A stretch of DNA of 64,000 nt from Streptomyces sp. NBC_01304 (GCF_035975855.1 NZ_CP109055.1:10230001-10294000); one strand, 5' to 3'. Positions 16,648 through 24,492 are shown, counted from the stretch's first letter. Numbers and translations are program-made. Notes: a model not told the origin generated them from the sequence alone.

Positions 16648-17972
16648 CGAAGGCCACGACGAAGCCCAAGAGGCAGTCCACCACGCGGCACACCACAGCG
16701 CCCGGGCGCGGCATCGGCGCCCGATTGCTGCAACTCGCCCTGACCCTCGGACTGTTACTGATCGCGGCCGGGTGCGGCGCTCCGGCCGCGCCCGACCGGG
16801 TGACGATCATGGTTCCCTGGACGCAGCAGGACGAATTCCAGACCTTCTACTCCGTCATCAAGCAGTTCGAGGAAGACAACGAGGGCATCCAGGTCGACTT
16901 CCAGGTCACCCGGGCGCTCACCCAGCAGCTCGACGCCTCGGTGGCGGCGGGAGCCCCGCCGGACCTCGCCGTGCTGCCGAGCGTCGGCGCCATCGCCAAG
17001 TATGTGGGCAAGGAGCCGGTACTGCAGGAGCTCGACGAGGACACCGTCGACATCACCGCGTACCTACAGCCCTTCCGCGGACTGGCCCAGGTGAACGGCG
17101 CGACCTACGCGGTGCCGGTCAAGGTTGATGTCAAAAGCCTTGTCTGGTACGACCCCGGGACGACCGCGAAGCCGCCCACGGAACCGACCGGCGCTCTTGA
17201 GGCCTACGCCCGCGAGCCCGACCACGCCTGGTGCCTGGGACTCGCCTCGGGCCCGACCTCCGGCTGGCCCGGAGCCGACTGGATCGCCGACATCCTGCTC
17301 GCCGACGCCGGGGCCGACGCCTATGCGGGCTGGCTCTCCGGGACCAAGTCCTGGGAGTCCCCGGAGGTCAGGCAGGCATGGTCGCAGTGGCAGAGCCTGG
17401 TGGGAAGGGAGACGCTGAAGGAGGCGTCCTCCCTGGGCTTCGCCGAAGCCTCCAAGGACATGACTGAGGCCTCGCCCAAGTGTCAACTCGCCCATGGCGC
17501 ACGCTCGGCCATGGCTTCAGACCTTCAGAAGGGCGACCGGTTCGCCTTCGCCCCGTCGGCCGCCCGACAGCCCCTCCAGGTGTCCGGCGACTTCATCGGC
17601 ATGTTCACGGACGACAACCCGAGTGCGCGCGCCCTGCTCGCCTATCTCGCGGGCAGCCGCGCCCAGCAGGCATGGGTCGATGCGGAGGGTTCCTCCGCCT
17701 TCTCCGCGCACACCGAAGTGACGCGTTACGCCAACGCGGTTCAGCAGCGGATCGCCGAACTGATCCAGCCGCGGTCCCATCGCACGCTCTGCTTCAGCGC
17801 CGCCGACGTGATGCACCCCGATGTCGCCGCGGCCTTCTACCGGGCCGTCCTCCACTACGCCGACGGCACCGACGACGACCTGAAAGACCTGCTGAACGAC
17901 CTCCAAGAGGTACAGGTCGGGCTGGGTAACTCTCCCGTTCCCGAGCGGAGCATCTGCGCCGCCCCGACCTGA
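16644..17972 (+). CDS. Extracytoplasmic solute-binding lipoprotein (sensor, no transporter nearby)
   Basis: A 442-residue family-1-type solute-binding protein. A basic N-terminal region precedes the hydrophobic stretch and lipobox LIAAGC, with the lipidated Cys at residue 44. The mature part begins with APDRVTIMVPW and continues with EDNEGIQVDFQV, PPDLAVLPSVGAIAKYV and VNGATYAVPVKVDVKSLVWYD, as in sugar-type binding proteins. No permease or ATPase gene follows, so a sensing role within the operon is more likely than import. The hydrophobic segment contains an in-frame TTA leucine codon at 16755-16757; in Streptomyces such codons need the bldA tRNA and delay translation until development. It overlaps the TM gene by 4 nt. 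The ligand is unknown. Confidence 0.87.
   Translation: MTKATTKPKRQSTTRHTTAPGRGIGARLLQLALTLGLLLIAAGCGAPAAPDRVTIMVPWTQQDEFQTFYSVIKQFEEDNEGIQVDFQVTRALTQQLDASVAAGAPPDLAVLPSVGAIAKYVGKEPVLQELDEDTVDITAYLQPFRGLAQVNGATYAVPVKVDVKSLVWYDPGTTAKPPTEPTGALEAYAREPDHAWCLGLASGPTSGWPGADWIADILLADAGADAYAGWLSGTKSWESPEVRQAWSQWQSLVGRETLKEASSLGFAEASKDMTEASPKCQLAHGARSAMASDLQKGDRFAFAPSAARQPLQVSGDFIGMFTDDNPSARALLAYLAGSRAQQAWVDAEGSSAFSAHTEVTRYANAVQQRIAELIQPRSHRTLCFSAADVMHPDVAAAFYRAVLHYADGTDDDLKDLLNDLQEVQVGLGNSPVPERSICAAPT
16755..16757 (+). other. TTA leucine codon (bldA-type control)
   Basis: Codon 38 of the solute-binding lipoprotein reads TTA, inside the signal-peptide hydrophobic core six codons before the lipobox Cys. 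TTA is very rare in Streptomyces and is read by the developmentally controlled bldA tRNA. I noticed no other in-frame TTA in the genes I read codon by codon, but I did not check all of them. Confidence 0.9.
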
Positions 17973-18044
17973 TCCGCACGCCGTACGAACCGCACCGGAT
18001 CCGCGCCGCCGAGGAACGGCCCCGACCACCGACCTAGGAGCCCC

Positions 18045-18398
18045 GTGTCCGAACCAGTCGAGTTCACCCTCTCCGACGGAACCACCGTCCTCGTCTCCGC
18101 ACCCCCACGGGTGGGCACCTCGATCGTAGGTCTGGGCGGGCGCCCGGAAGGAGCAGGCCGGACCCTGCGCCAGGTACTCGCCCCGATCACCGCCGCGGCC
18201 GCCGACGTGATCGCCGAGTTCCGCGAGCACACCCACCGCCCCGAGGAGGTCGAAGTGGCCTTCGGCGTCACGCTCGACACGCAGTTGGGCGCGATCATCA
18301 CGAGCGTAAAGACGACCGCCCACCTCGATGTACGCCTCCGCTGGAGCAGCCCGCCGCCCGCACCGGACGACGCGGGTACGCCGAGCTCTGGGGCCTGA
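18045..18398 (+). CDS. Trypco1-like (CU044_2847 family) small protein
   Basis: A 117-residue protein beginning with a GTG preceded by AGGAG at 5 nt. It has VEFTLSDGTTVLVSAPP at the N-terminus, a middle helical region (LAPITAAAADVIAEFREHT) and RPEEVEVAFGVTLDTQLGAIITSVKTTAHLDVRLRW at the end. This two-strand, helix, strand pattern matches the family named trypsin-co-occurring domain 1, found next to trypsin-like proteases in actinobacterial NTP-dependent conflict systems. The name is from memory, not a search. Its presence six genes after a trypsin-like protease supports the operon being one functional unit. The gap to the lipoprotein stop is 72 nt and no terminator is evident between them. Confidence 0.78.
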   Translation: MSEPVEFTLSDGTTVLVSAPPRVGTSIVGLGGRPEGAGRTLRQVLAPITAAAADVIAEFREHTHRPEEVEVAFGVTLDTQLGAIITSVKTTAHLDVRLRWSSPPPAPDDAGTPSSGA

Positions 18399-18445
18399 CC
18401 GACTGCCGGGTCAGGCAGCCACAACTCGTCGCCGGGGAGGCGGAG

Positions 18446-18922
18446 TCACGCCTTGATGGGCTCAGCCCGCACGTTCGCCAGCATCGTGCGCAGCACCCTG
18501 ACCGTAGTGGCGTAATCCGCGTCGTCGATGCCCCGGTGGATGTCCGCCCGGATCCGGGGAACCGCGGCCTTGACCCGCTGCCGTGCCGCCTCCCCGGCCT
18601 CGGTGATCCACAGCTGACCGTCGTCGTCCCGCAGCAGCCACCCGCGAGCGAGGAGCACCTCGGCGTCCGCGACGGGTTCGTCACCGGGCTGTACGTACTC
18701 CCGCAGGGCGGCGGCCAGTTCATCGACGGTCCGCCCCTGACCGTCGGCGGAGAGATCGTGTGCCGACAGGTGCCGCAGCAGCCAGTACTGCGGCTGTGAG
18801 AGGCCGAGCTCCGCGAGCTGCCCGCGGATGAACCCGATGACTTCCTTGTGCGTGATGTCGGTCCAGTAGGCGACGGGCTGGGCGGCCAATTCCTCGTCAG
18901 CAGTGTGCGTGTCCGTGTTCAT
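18446..18922 (-). CDS. MarR-type winged-helix regulator
   Basis: A 158-residue winged helix-turn-helix protein. TDITHKEVIGFIRGQLAELGLSQPQYWLLRHL corresponds to helices 1-2 and the start of the DNA-binding part, GRTVDELAAALREY to the helix-turn-helix and EVLLARGWLLRDDDGQLWITEAGEAARQRV to the wing and last helix. Target unknown. Transcription is towards the sensor operon end, converging on the Trypco1-like gene. The promoter has the 19-bp spaced dyad described separately and the ATG lies directly at the expected transcription start, suggesting a leaderless mRNA. The MITE-like element lies just upstream, between this gene and the aldo/keto reductase. Confidence 0.85.
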   Translation of the reverse strand: MNTDTHTADEELAAQPVAYWTDITHKEVIGFIRGQLAELGLSQPQYWLLRHLSAHDLSADGQGRTVDELAAALREYVQPGDEPVADAEVLLARGWLLRDDDGQLWITEAGEAARQRVKAAVPRIRADIHRGIDDADYATTVRVLRTMLANVRAEPIKA

Positions 18923-18929
18923 GCCGGCG

Positions 18930-18960
18930 AACGTACGACCTCAAGTTCGGTCGAGGTCAA
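18930..18960 (-). promoter_or_regulatory. MarR gene promoter with 19-bp spacer and dyad
   Basis: On the minus strand TTGACC (18955-18960) and TACGTT (18930-18935) are separated by 19 bp containing the inverted repeat GACCTC-N10-GAGGTC. Spacing of 19 bp with an internal dyad is typical of promoters controlled by MerR-family activators. The ATG at 18922 begins 7 nt after the -10 box. Confidence 0.6.
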
Positions 18961-18987
18961 CAAGTACGGCGGCCGCCCCTACGCCCC

Positions 18988-19200
18988 TAGGGCCTGTCTT
19001 CAAACTCCCGTCTGCCTCGCGACGCCTGGCACGCTCCCCCAAGCTCTTCGAGCAGGGGGGACCCCCTCTCGCCGCACCGGGCGAAAGCCCAAGTACGTCC
19101 GGTCCGTCGACGGGGCCTTCCACCCGGCACGCCGAGAGCGCGCACCAGACGCCGCAGGGCCGCCCTTCGGGCGACGACGGGAGTTTGAAGACAGGCCCTA
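18988..19200. mobile_element. 213-bp MITE-like element, TA target duplication, 23-bp perfect terminal inverted repeats
   Basis: The dinucleotide TA flanks both ends (18988-18989 and 19199-19200). Inside are perfectly matching inverted termini of 23 bp: GGGCCTGTCTTCAAA... at 18990-19012 and its reverse complement at 19176-19198. The core is GC-rich and has an internal hairpin (GCTC-TTC-GAGC flanked by C and G runs, about 19036-19060). It encodes no transposase. TA duplication is characteristic of IS630/Tc1 type transposition, so this is probably a non-autonomous derivative of such an element. The right end supplies the stop codon of the neighbouring aldo/keto reductase gene. Confidence 0.85.
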
Positions 19201-20247
19201 AGCCGCAGCCCGCTCGCCCGTCACCCGTCGCCGCGCCGCGACATCCGTGAGCGCCGGGTGCTGCCAAGCCCCGTCCGGGTGGTACAGGTTGGTGCCGGGC
19301 GGCACGATCGCGTCGATCCGGTCGAGGGCGGCATCGTCCAGGACGAGCGAGGCTCCCTTGAGGGCGCTGTCCAGCTGCTCCTGCGTACGCGGCCCGATGA
19401 TCACCGAGGTGACCGCCGGGTGCGCGGCCGGGAAGGCGAGGGCCAGCTCGGGCAGCGTGCAGCCGATGTCTTCGGCAAGGCGGGCCAGTTCCTCCACTGC
19501 GGCGAACTTGGCCTGGTTCTGCGGCAGTTCAGGGTCGAAGCGCCCGGGCGTCAGCTTGGCGCGGCCGCTGTTCATGTCGACGGCACGCCCCTGGCGGACC
19601 TTGCCGCTCAGGAAGCCGGAGGCGAGCGGCGACCAGGTCAGCACGCCCATGCCGAAGCGCTGTGCGGTGGGCAGGACCGACGACTCGATGCCGCGGGCGA
19701 GGATCGAGTACGGCGGCTGCTCGGTGCGGAAGCGCTGCAGCCCGCGCCGCTCGGCGACGTGCTGGGCCTCGACGATGTCCTCGGCCGGGAACGTGGAGTG
19801 CCCGAAAGCGCGGATCTTCCCCTCCCGCACGAGGTCGCCGAGCACCCCGAGGGTCTCCTCGATGTCGGTGCGGTGGTCGGGCCGGTGCACCTGGTAGAGG
19901 TCGATCCAGTCCGTCTGCAGCCGCCGCAGGCTGTTCTCGACCTCCTTGACGATCCAGCGCCGCGAGTTGCCGCTGCGGTTGCGGCCCTCGCCCATCTGGA
20001 AGTGCACCTTCGTGGCGAGTACGACATCGTCGCGGCGGCCCTTGAGGGCCTTGCCGACGATGTCCTCGGACTCGCCCGCGGAGTACATGTCCGCGGTGTC
20101 CACGAAGTTGATGCCCGCGTCGAGGGCGGAGTGGATGATGCGCACGGAGTCCTCGTGGTCGGGGTTTCCGACCGCGCCGAACATCATGGTGCCGAGGCAG
20201 TACGTGCTGACCTCAATGCCGGTGCCGCCGAGGGCGCGGTAGCGCAT
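19198..20247 (-). CDS. Aldo/keto reductase
   Basis: A 349-residue NADPH-dependent reductase. It begins MRYRALGGTGIEVSTYCLGTMMFG, has the catalytic region GINFVDTADMYSAGESEDIVGKAL (Asp and Tyr of the tetrad), DVVLATKVHF (Lys) and YQVHRPDH (His), and the cofactor-binding ending SVIIGPRTQEQLDSAL. The catalytic tetrad is therefore complete. The ATG at 20247 is chosen by homology; the frame continues open upstream. Its TAG stop (19198-19200) is formed by the end of the MITE-like element, so the original C-terminus has been altered; the tail VAARRRVTGERAAA may be shorter or longer than the ancestral one. The promoter shows MerR-type geometry. The physiological substrate is unknown. Confidence 0.93.
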   Translation of the reverse strand: MRYRALGGTGIEVSTYCLGTMMFGAVGNPDHEDSVRIIHSALDAGINFVDTADMYSAGESEDIVGKALKGRRDDVVLATKVHFQMGEGRNRSGNSRRWIVKEVENSLRRLQTDWIDLYQVHRPDHRTDIEETLGVLGDLVREGKIRAFGHSTFPAEDIVEAQHVAERRGLQRFRTEQPPYSILARGIESSVLPTAQRFGMGVLTWSPLASGFLSGKVRQGRAVDMNSGRAKLTPGRFDPELPQNQAKFAAVEELARLAEDIGCTLPELALAFPAAHPAVTSVIIGPRTQEQLDSALKGASLVLDDAALDRIDAIVPPGTNLYHPDGAWQHPALTDVAARRRVTGERAAA

Positions 20248-20287
20248 GGTGGGGTTCCTTGCCTGCTCAAAAGGGTGGGTGAGCCGC

Positions 20288-20318
20288 ACTCTAGAAGCTG
20301 GAGTCGACTCGAAGTCAA
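20288..20318 (-). promoter_or_regulatory. MerR-type promoter of the aldo/keto reductase gene
   Basis: The minus strand carries TTGACT, a 19-bp spacer containing the palindrome GAGTCGACTC, and TAGAGT. This stretched spacer with central dyad is the signature of MerR-family activation. The -10 lies about 40 nt upstream of the ATG at 20247. Confidence 0.6.
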
Positions 20319-20388
20319 GGCCCTGTCCGCGCCGGCCGCCCACTACGTGCCCCGGCTCGGGCCCCGGCCGTGGTGAGGAAAGCGGCAC

Positions 20389-20556
20389 TCACGTGATGCG
20401 AGCCGTGGTGTGTGTGGGGGCGACCAGGAGCAGACGCACGATCGCCGCCTCCCCGTTCACGGCCGCCTGATACAGCGGGGTGATGCCCTCGCCGGTGCCA
20501 CGCTCCGGGGCGGCCCCGGCCCGCGCCGCCCAGGGTGGAGATATGCGCAGCAGCCC
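20389..20556 (-). pseudogene. Ankyrin-repeat remnant
   Basis: Directly after the TGA of the NTF2-like gene, and in the same frame, the minus strand encodes one near-perfect ankyrin unit: GITPLYQAAVNGEAAIVRLLL, then APTHTTARIT and a stop. There is no start codon or ribosome site in this frame, and the upstream part is low-complexity GC-rich sequence, so it is best read as the last repeat of a lost ankyrin-repeat gene. Confidence 0.6.
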
Positions 20557-20970
20557 TCAACCCACCTGCTCAGGCGCGAAATAGTCGCGCAACCGGGCGA
20601 TCTTCCCGTCGCGCACGCGGAAGATCCGCACGAGCGAAACGGTCTCGTCCGGCCCGCCGTCATCCCCGTCGAAGACAGTGTCGATCTCGGCGATGAACAC
20701 GTCGGGGTCGGAGGTGGTGTGCAGGACGTACCCGGTCTTCTCCAGGTTCGGCATCCGTCCGCCGGGCGGCTGGCGCTCGTAGTACGCCGCCAGCGCCGCG
20801 CGGATCTCCTCGCGGCCCTCCATCCGCCTGGGAAAGACGGCGCCGACCGGGACGAGCGGCGCCTCGAAGACGCCGTCCGGCGTGAAGCACTCGGCCACGG
20901 CGGCGGCGTTCCGGGTCAGGGAACCCGCGTACACGTACTTCTGGAAGATCTCCTGTGGGCTCTTGGACAC
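20557..20970 (-). CDS. SnoaL/NTF2-like protein
   Basis: A 137-residue cone-shaped alpha+beta barrel protein. SPQEIFQKYVYAGSLTRNAAAVAECFTPDGVFEAPL is the N-terminal helix pair and first strand usual for SnoaL-like folds, and TVFDGDDGGPDETVSLVRIFRVRDGKIARLRDYF is the closing sheet. Members include small isomerases, hydrolases and proteins of unknown function; no catalytic pair can be assigned with confidence. The ATG MSKSPQEIF fits the family start. It is divergent from the secreted propeller protein, with a 219-bp region between them. Confidence 0.82.
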   Translation of the reverse strand: MSKSPQEIFQKYVYAGSLTRNAAAVAECFTPDGVFEAPLVPVGAVFPRRMEGREEIRAALAAYYERQPPGGRMPNLEKTGYVLHTTSDPDVFIAEIDTVFDGDDGGPDETVSLVRIFRVRDGKIARLRDYFAPEQVG

Positions 20971-21082
20971 GACGGCCTCCGGAACGCGGGTGGGGCATAC
21001 AGGGCAGGAGACATCATCACAGGGCTGATCGCCGCTGCCGCCGACAATCAGCCGATCGACGACTGCACTGAACCGGTATCAG

Positions 21083-21150
21083 GGTCAACAAGCCCTTATT
21101 GACAGTAAGTTGATGGCTCGTCAGTACGAAGGTGATCGATGGCTCATCGA
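21083..21150. promoter_or_regulatory. Intergenic regulatory region with TTGACA box and repeats
   Basis: A consensus -35 TTGACA (21099-21104, plus strand) lies inside the inverted repeat GTCAA-N10-TTGAC. The related direct repeats GATGGCTCGTC and GATGGCTCATC follow near 21111 and 21138. No good -10 hexamer is seen at 17 bp, which suggests an activator-dependent promoter for the plus-strand gene. Confidence 0.4.
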
Positions 21151-21189
21151 CACGGAGCCTGCCCCTGTCCTTCCGTCGAAAGGCCCCGC

Positions 21190-22161
21190 ATGACCCCGAC
21201 CCCTGTGCGAGCACCGAAGCCGAACCGCCTCCCGTCCCGCCTCGCGGCAGGCCTGCTGTCCGCGTTGCTGGTCGGCGCGTCCCAGATACCCGCCGCCGCG
21301 TCCGCACCGCAGCCCGCCCCGGCGACGGCCCCGGCGCCCTGCCCGCAACAGGCCCGCCTCCAGGTCTTCCACGAAGGCGGCGTCCCCCTGCTCGACTGGC
21401 GGGAGAACCTCGAGTTCGACGGGCACGGCACCCTCTGGGTCAGCCACATCACCCAGAACCGCGTGGAGGGATACGCCCCCGACGGAAGCCTGCGGACCAG
21501 CGTCGAGGTGCCCGGACCCGGCGGCATCCGCCGTGGCCCGGACGGTCTGATGTACGTCAACTACGGGGTGAGCCCCACGAGTTCGGACGCCGGCATCATG
21601 CGCTTCGACCCGCGCGCCGCCGAGCCGCAGCCCGCCAAGGTCGTCGGCGGCCTGTCCGGCATCAACGGCCTGGCGATCGACGACGCCGGCAACTTCTACC
21701 TCGGCCGGGAATTCGCCAAGGGCGTCCTCAAGCTCCGCCCGGACGGCAGCAAGGACGAGGCGTGGACGGCGGCCGCCGACGTCTTCGGCACCAACGGCGT
21801 CGAGGTCGTCGGCGACCAGCTCTACGCGAGCGTCATCACCGACTTCGCCTCCCCGGTCGTCCGGATCCCGCTCGCCGACCCGGCCGCCCACACCACCGTC
21901 GCCGACCTCAGCCCGAACCCGCTCGCCATCAAGCTCCTCGACGACCTCACGTACGCCGACGACCGGATCGTCGTCACGTCCTTCCGCGACGGCGAACTGA
22001 TCCGGGTCGACCCGGACACCGGCCGCTCCTGCGTCCTGGCGAGGGGCCTGCGTCTGCCCAGCAGCGTCCGCGTGGCACGGGGCTTCGGCGAACACAGCAC
22101 GCAGCACGCGCCGTTCGTCACCGAAGCCTCCGGCCGGATCGTGAAGGTCACCCCGCGCTGA
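21190..22161 (+). CDS. Secreted SMP-30/gluconolactonase-like beta-propeller protein
   Basis: A 323-residue exported protein. The start at 21190 (MTPTPVRAPKPNRL) is preferred over an upstream ATG at 21139 because AAAGG lies 7 nt ahead and a proper signal peptide follows: basic residues, LAAGLLSALLVGASQI and cleavage near AAASA. The mature chain has repeated propeller blades such as GTLWVSHITQNRVEGYAPDGSL, GPDGLMYVNYG, INGLAIDDAGNFYLGREFAKGVLKLRPDGSK and DRIVVTSFRDGELIRVDPDTG, as in SMP-30/NHL type lactonases. The substrate is unknown. It converges on the lipase gene, with only 19 bp between stops. Confidence 0.87.
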   Translation: MTPTPVRAPKPNRLPSRLAAGLLSALLVGASQIPAAASAPQPAPATAPAPCPQQARLQVFHEGGVPLLDWRENLEFDGHGTLWVSHITQNRVEGYAPDGSLRTSVEVPGPGGIRRGPDGLMYVNYGVSPTSSDAGIMRFDPRAAEPQPAKVVGGLSGINGLAIDDAGNFYLGREFAKGVLKLRPDGSKDEAWTAAADVFGTNGVEVVGDQLYASVITDFASPVVRIPLADPAAHTTVADLSPNPLAIKLLDDLTYADDRIVVTSFRDGELIRVDPDTGRSCVLARGLRLPSSVRVARGFGEHSTQHAPFVTEASGRIVKVTPR

Positions 22162-22180
22162 CGCGAGGGCGCGCAGCGCC

Positions 22181-23095
22181 TCAGCCGGGCGAACCGACCG
22201 CGCAGACCTTGATGCGCGTGGCGTTCTTCGGGTCGAGCGCGTTGCGCACCAGGTGCCAGACGTTCAGGTCGTACGCCTCGCCGATGTGCCCCACCGGATC
22301 CAACGGGCAGAAGTCCTGCACGTATTGATTGGTGACACCCGGCTCCCGGACGAAGGACGTCTCGGTCGGCGTGACGATCTCGTCGAACCGTGAGGTGATG
22401 ATGGTGTACGCGATCCCGGGCTGGGCCACGGGCCCGTCGTTGAGGGCCTTGATGGCGGGTCCGCCCGGGAACTCGTCGGACAGCACCGGGAATCCGAGCG
22501 TCGCCGCGATCTTGTCGAGGGTGCCCCGGCCGAGCAGCTTGTCGCCGAGCTTGACAAGGCCGGCCGCGTCGGTGCCGTGGGTGGGCGGGGCGATGGCCAC
22601 CACCCGTGCGATGTGCGGCTGTATGCCCTGCATCTTGGCGAGGTAGAGCGACTGCAGGCCGCCCTCGGAGTGCCCGACGACGGCGACCTTCGCCGCGCCC
22701 GTCGCGCCCCGCACCTTCTCCACGTACTCCTTGATCTCGACGTTCGACTCGGCCACCGGCTTCAACCCGCCCACCAGCGGAAACTCCGGATACTCGCCAT
22801 AGGTCGAAGCGAAGGTGCAGTAGCCGCGGGCCGCCAGGTCCGCCTGCAGGAAGTTGATGTCTTCGTACCAGGTGGCGAAGGTGCCGTGGAGCAGCACCAC
22901 CGGCTCCGGATGCGCCGAACTCGGCTTGCACGAGAAGTCGTTGATGCCTCCGCCGCCGGCAGCTGCGGCGCCGTCCTGCGCCGCGGAGGCGGGCAGCGCC
23001 GCACCGAGGGCGAGCGTGAGCGCGAGGCCCGTGCGAGCCAGCCAGCTACGGGTGCGGCGCCGGGTCCTGGGAGCCGAATCGGCCGTGCGCGCCAT
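22181..23095 (-). CDS. Secreted triacylglycerol lipase / esterase (alpha/beta hydrolase)
   Basis: A 304-residue exported hydrolase. The twin-Arg-rich N-terminus (TRRRTRSWLARTGLALTLALGAALPASAA) is a signal peptide. PVVLLHGTFATWYEDINFLQADLAARGYCTFA carries the oxyanion His-Gly, VAVVGHSEGGLQSLYLAK the nucleophilic Ser in GHSEGG, and the acid/His pair probably lie in SRFDEIVTPTETSF and DPVGHIGEAYDLNVW. Family members act on short or medium acylglycerols outside the cell. The ATG at 23095 gives the complete signal peptide. It is divergent from the PucR-type gene. It belongs to the same lipase class as the protein at 38528-39478 but is clearly a distinct sequence. Confidence 0.9.
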   Translation of the reverse strand: MARTADSAPRTRRRTRSWLARTGLALTLALGAALPASAAQDGAAAAGGGGINDFSCKPSSAHPEPVVLLHGTFATWYEDINFLQADLAARGYCTFASTYGEYPEFPLVGGLKPVAESNVEIKEYVEKVRGATGAAKVAVVGHSEGGLQSLYLAKMQGIQPHIARVVAIAPPTHGTDAAGLVKLGDKLLGRGTLDKIAATLGFPVLSDEFPGGPAIKALNDGPVAQPGIAYTIITSRFDEIVTPTETSFVREPGVTNQYVQDFCPLDPVGHIGEAYDLNVWHLVRNALDPKNATRIKVCAVGSPG

Positions 23096-23244
23096 GAGGG
23101 TCCCTTTCGTAGAGGGTGTCGAGGGGGGCGAGGTTGTCGCGGGTTTCGTCCGGCTGCACAGAATGCTCCGCCGGAGCGCCCAAGTCCCTTGGCTGTACGC
23201 GCAGAAGGCTTCCTCTTGCGTTTGTGCACGGTGACAATGCGCGG

Positions 23245-24492
23245 ATGCATCAAGAGCCCGCCCCGCTCGCCCCGCAGCCCGCCCCGCTCGCCCCGGCGCC
23301 GGATCCAGCTCCCAGGACGCCGGACCCGGCCCTGACCGCGCTGCGTCGCCGGATAGGCGCCATCGCCGCGGCCACCGCGGCCCGGTGCGCCGAGGAGATC
23401 CCCGCCTACCGGGAGCTGCCCGCGCAGATCCGCGAGGGCGACCTGGTGACCAACACCGCGGCCGTGCTCGACCTGTTCCTGACCACGGTCGACGAAGGGC
23501 GCGCTCCCAGCGAGCAGGAGCTCGCCCTGCCCATCGCCTGGGGCGCGGAGCGCGCCCGGGACGGCGTACCGCTGGGAGCTCTGCTGAAGATCTATCCGCT
23601 GGCCGCGCGCGAGGCCTGGCTGCTCGCGAGGGCCGAACCGGATGACCGGGTGGAGCCGGACCGCCTGGCCGCGGGCATGCTCGACTTCCTCGGCGAGGTC
23701 GTGCCGCGCGTCGCGGAGGCATACCTGCGCGAGCGCGAGGACCTCGACTGGGAGCAGCGCGAACAGCGCCAGCACCTGGCCGGCGCGCTGCTCGACGGGC
23801 GCCCGGCACGACGGACCGCCGAGCGCTACGGGCGAAGCCTGGCCGACCGCTACGACATCGTGGTGTTCCGGCTGCCCGCCCTCTCGTCGGCAACCGCCGG
23901 GACGCGCGCCGCCGCGGACGGCCTCCGTGCGGTACGTACCGAACTCGACCGGCGCCCCGAGGTGTTGGCGACCTTCAAGGGCGACGGCGGCGTCCTGCTC
24001 GTCCCGGTCCACGACTCGCCGACCGACGGGGCGGGCCGTCTGCTCGCCCGCATCGAGGCCGTCGCGGACCTGCGCTGCACGGCCGCCGCGGCCCTCGCCG
24101 AGAGTCACGACGCGATCCCGGCCGCCCAGGCGGAGGCCGCCGAGCTGCTCGCCCTGGCCGAGGACGTACGCCGCCCGCCGGGCCTGTACCGGCTGCCCGA
24201 CCTGGCCCTGGAGTACCAGCTCGCCCGCCCGGGCCCGGCCCGCGCGGCCCTCGCCGGCACCCTCGCGCCGCTCGCCGCGCACCCTCATCTCCTCGACACA
24301 CTGCGGGAGTTCATCGCCGGCGGCTATCAACGGGCCGAGGCGGCAGCGGCGCTCACGGTGCACCGCAATACGCTCACCTACCGCCTCGGCCGCATCCAGC
24401 TCCTCACCGGCTACGACCCCACCCGTCCGGCCGACGCCCGACGGCTGGCCGCCGCGCTGACCGCGTACGACATCGCGCACCACGGCGGGTGA
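23245..24492 (+). CDS. PucR/CdaR-type transcriptional regulator
   Basis: A 415-residue regulator. A Pro/Ala-rich N-terminus with repeated PAPLAPQPAPLAPAP is followed by a helical sensory-type region (residues about 30-200, RIGAIAAATAARCAEEIPAYR), a GGDEF-like middle domain and the C-terminal helix-turn-helix LLDTLREFIAGGYQRAEAAAALTVHRNTLTYRLGRIQLLTGYD, which is the diagnostic HTH_30 signature. Such proteins often control purine, sugar-acid or lipid degradation genes. It is divergent from the secreted lipase gene, which is the obvious candidate target. The start ATG (MHQEPAP) has only a weak ribosome site. Confidence 0.9.
   Translation: MHQEPAPLAPQPAPLAPAPDPAPRTPDPALTALRRRIGAIAAATAARCAEEIPAYRELPAQIREGDLVTNTAAVLDLFLTTVDEGRAPSEQELALPIAWGAERARDGVPLGALLKIYPLAAREAWLLARAEPDDRVEPDRLAAGMLDFLGEVVPRVAEAYLREREDLDWEQREQRQHLAGALLDGRPARRTAERYGRSLADRYDIVVFRLPALSSATAGTRAAADGLRAVRTELDRRPEVLATFKGDGGVLLVPVHDSPTDGAGRLLARIEAVADLRCTAAAALAESHDAIPAAQAEAAELLALAEDVRRPPGLYRLPDLALEYQLARPGPARAALAGTLAPLAAHPHLLDTLREFIAGGYQRAEAAAALTVHRNTLTYRLGRIQLLTGYDPTRPADARRLAAALTAYDIAHHGG

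Noticed and set aside
16644..17972. Solute-binding lipoprotein as part of a sugar ABC importer
   Set aside because: There are no permease or ATPase genes in the operon or next to it; the partners are a kinase, VWA and TM protein, so a sensory role is preferred.
18941..19267. Open frames on both strands within and around the MITE-like element
   Set aside because: They are made of the inverted repeat and its GC-rich core, have no ribosome sites, and mirror each other's sequence; small proteins of this type are common mis-annotations.
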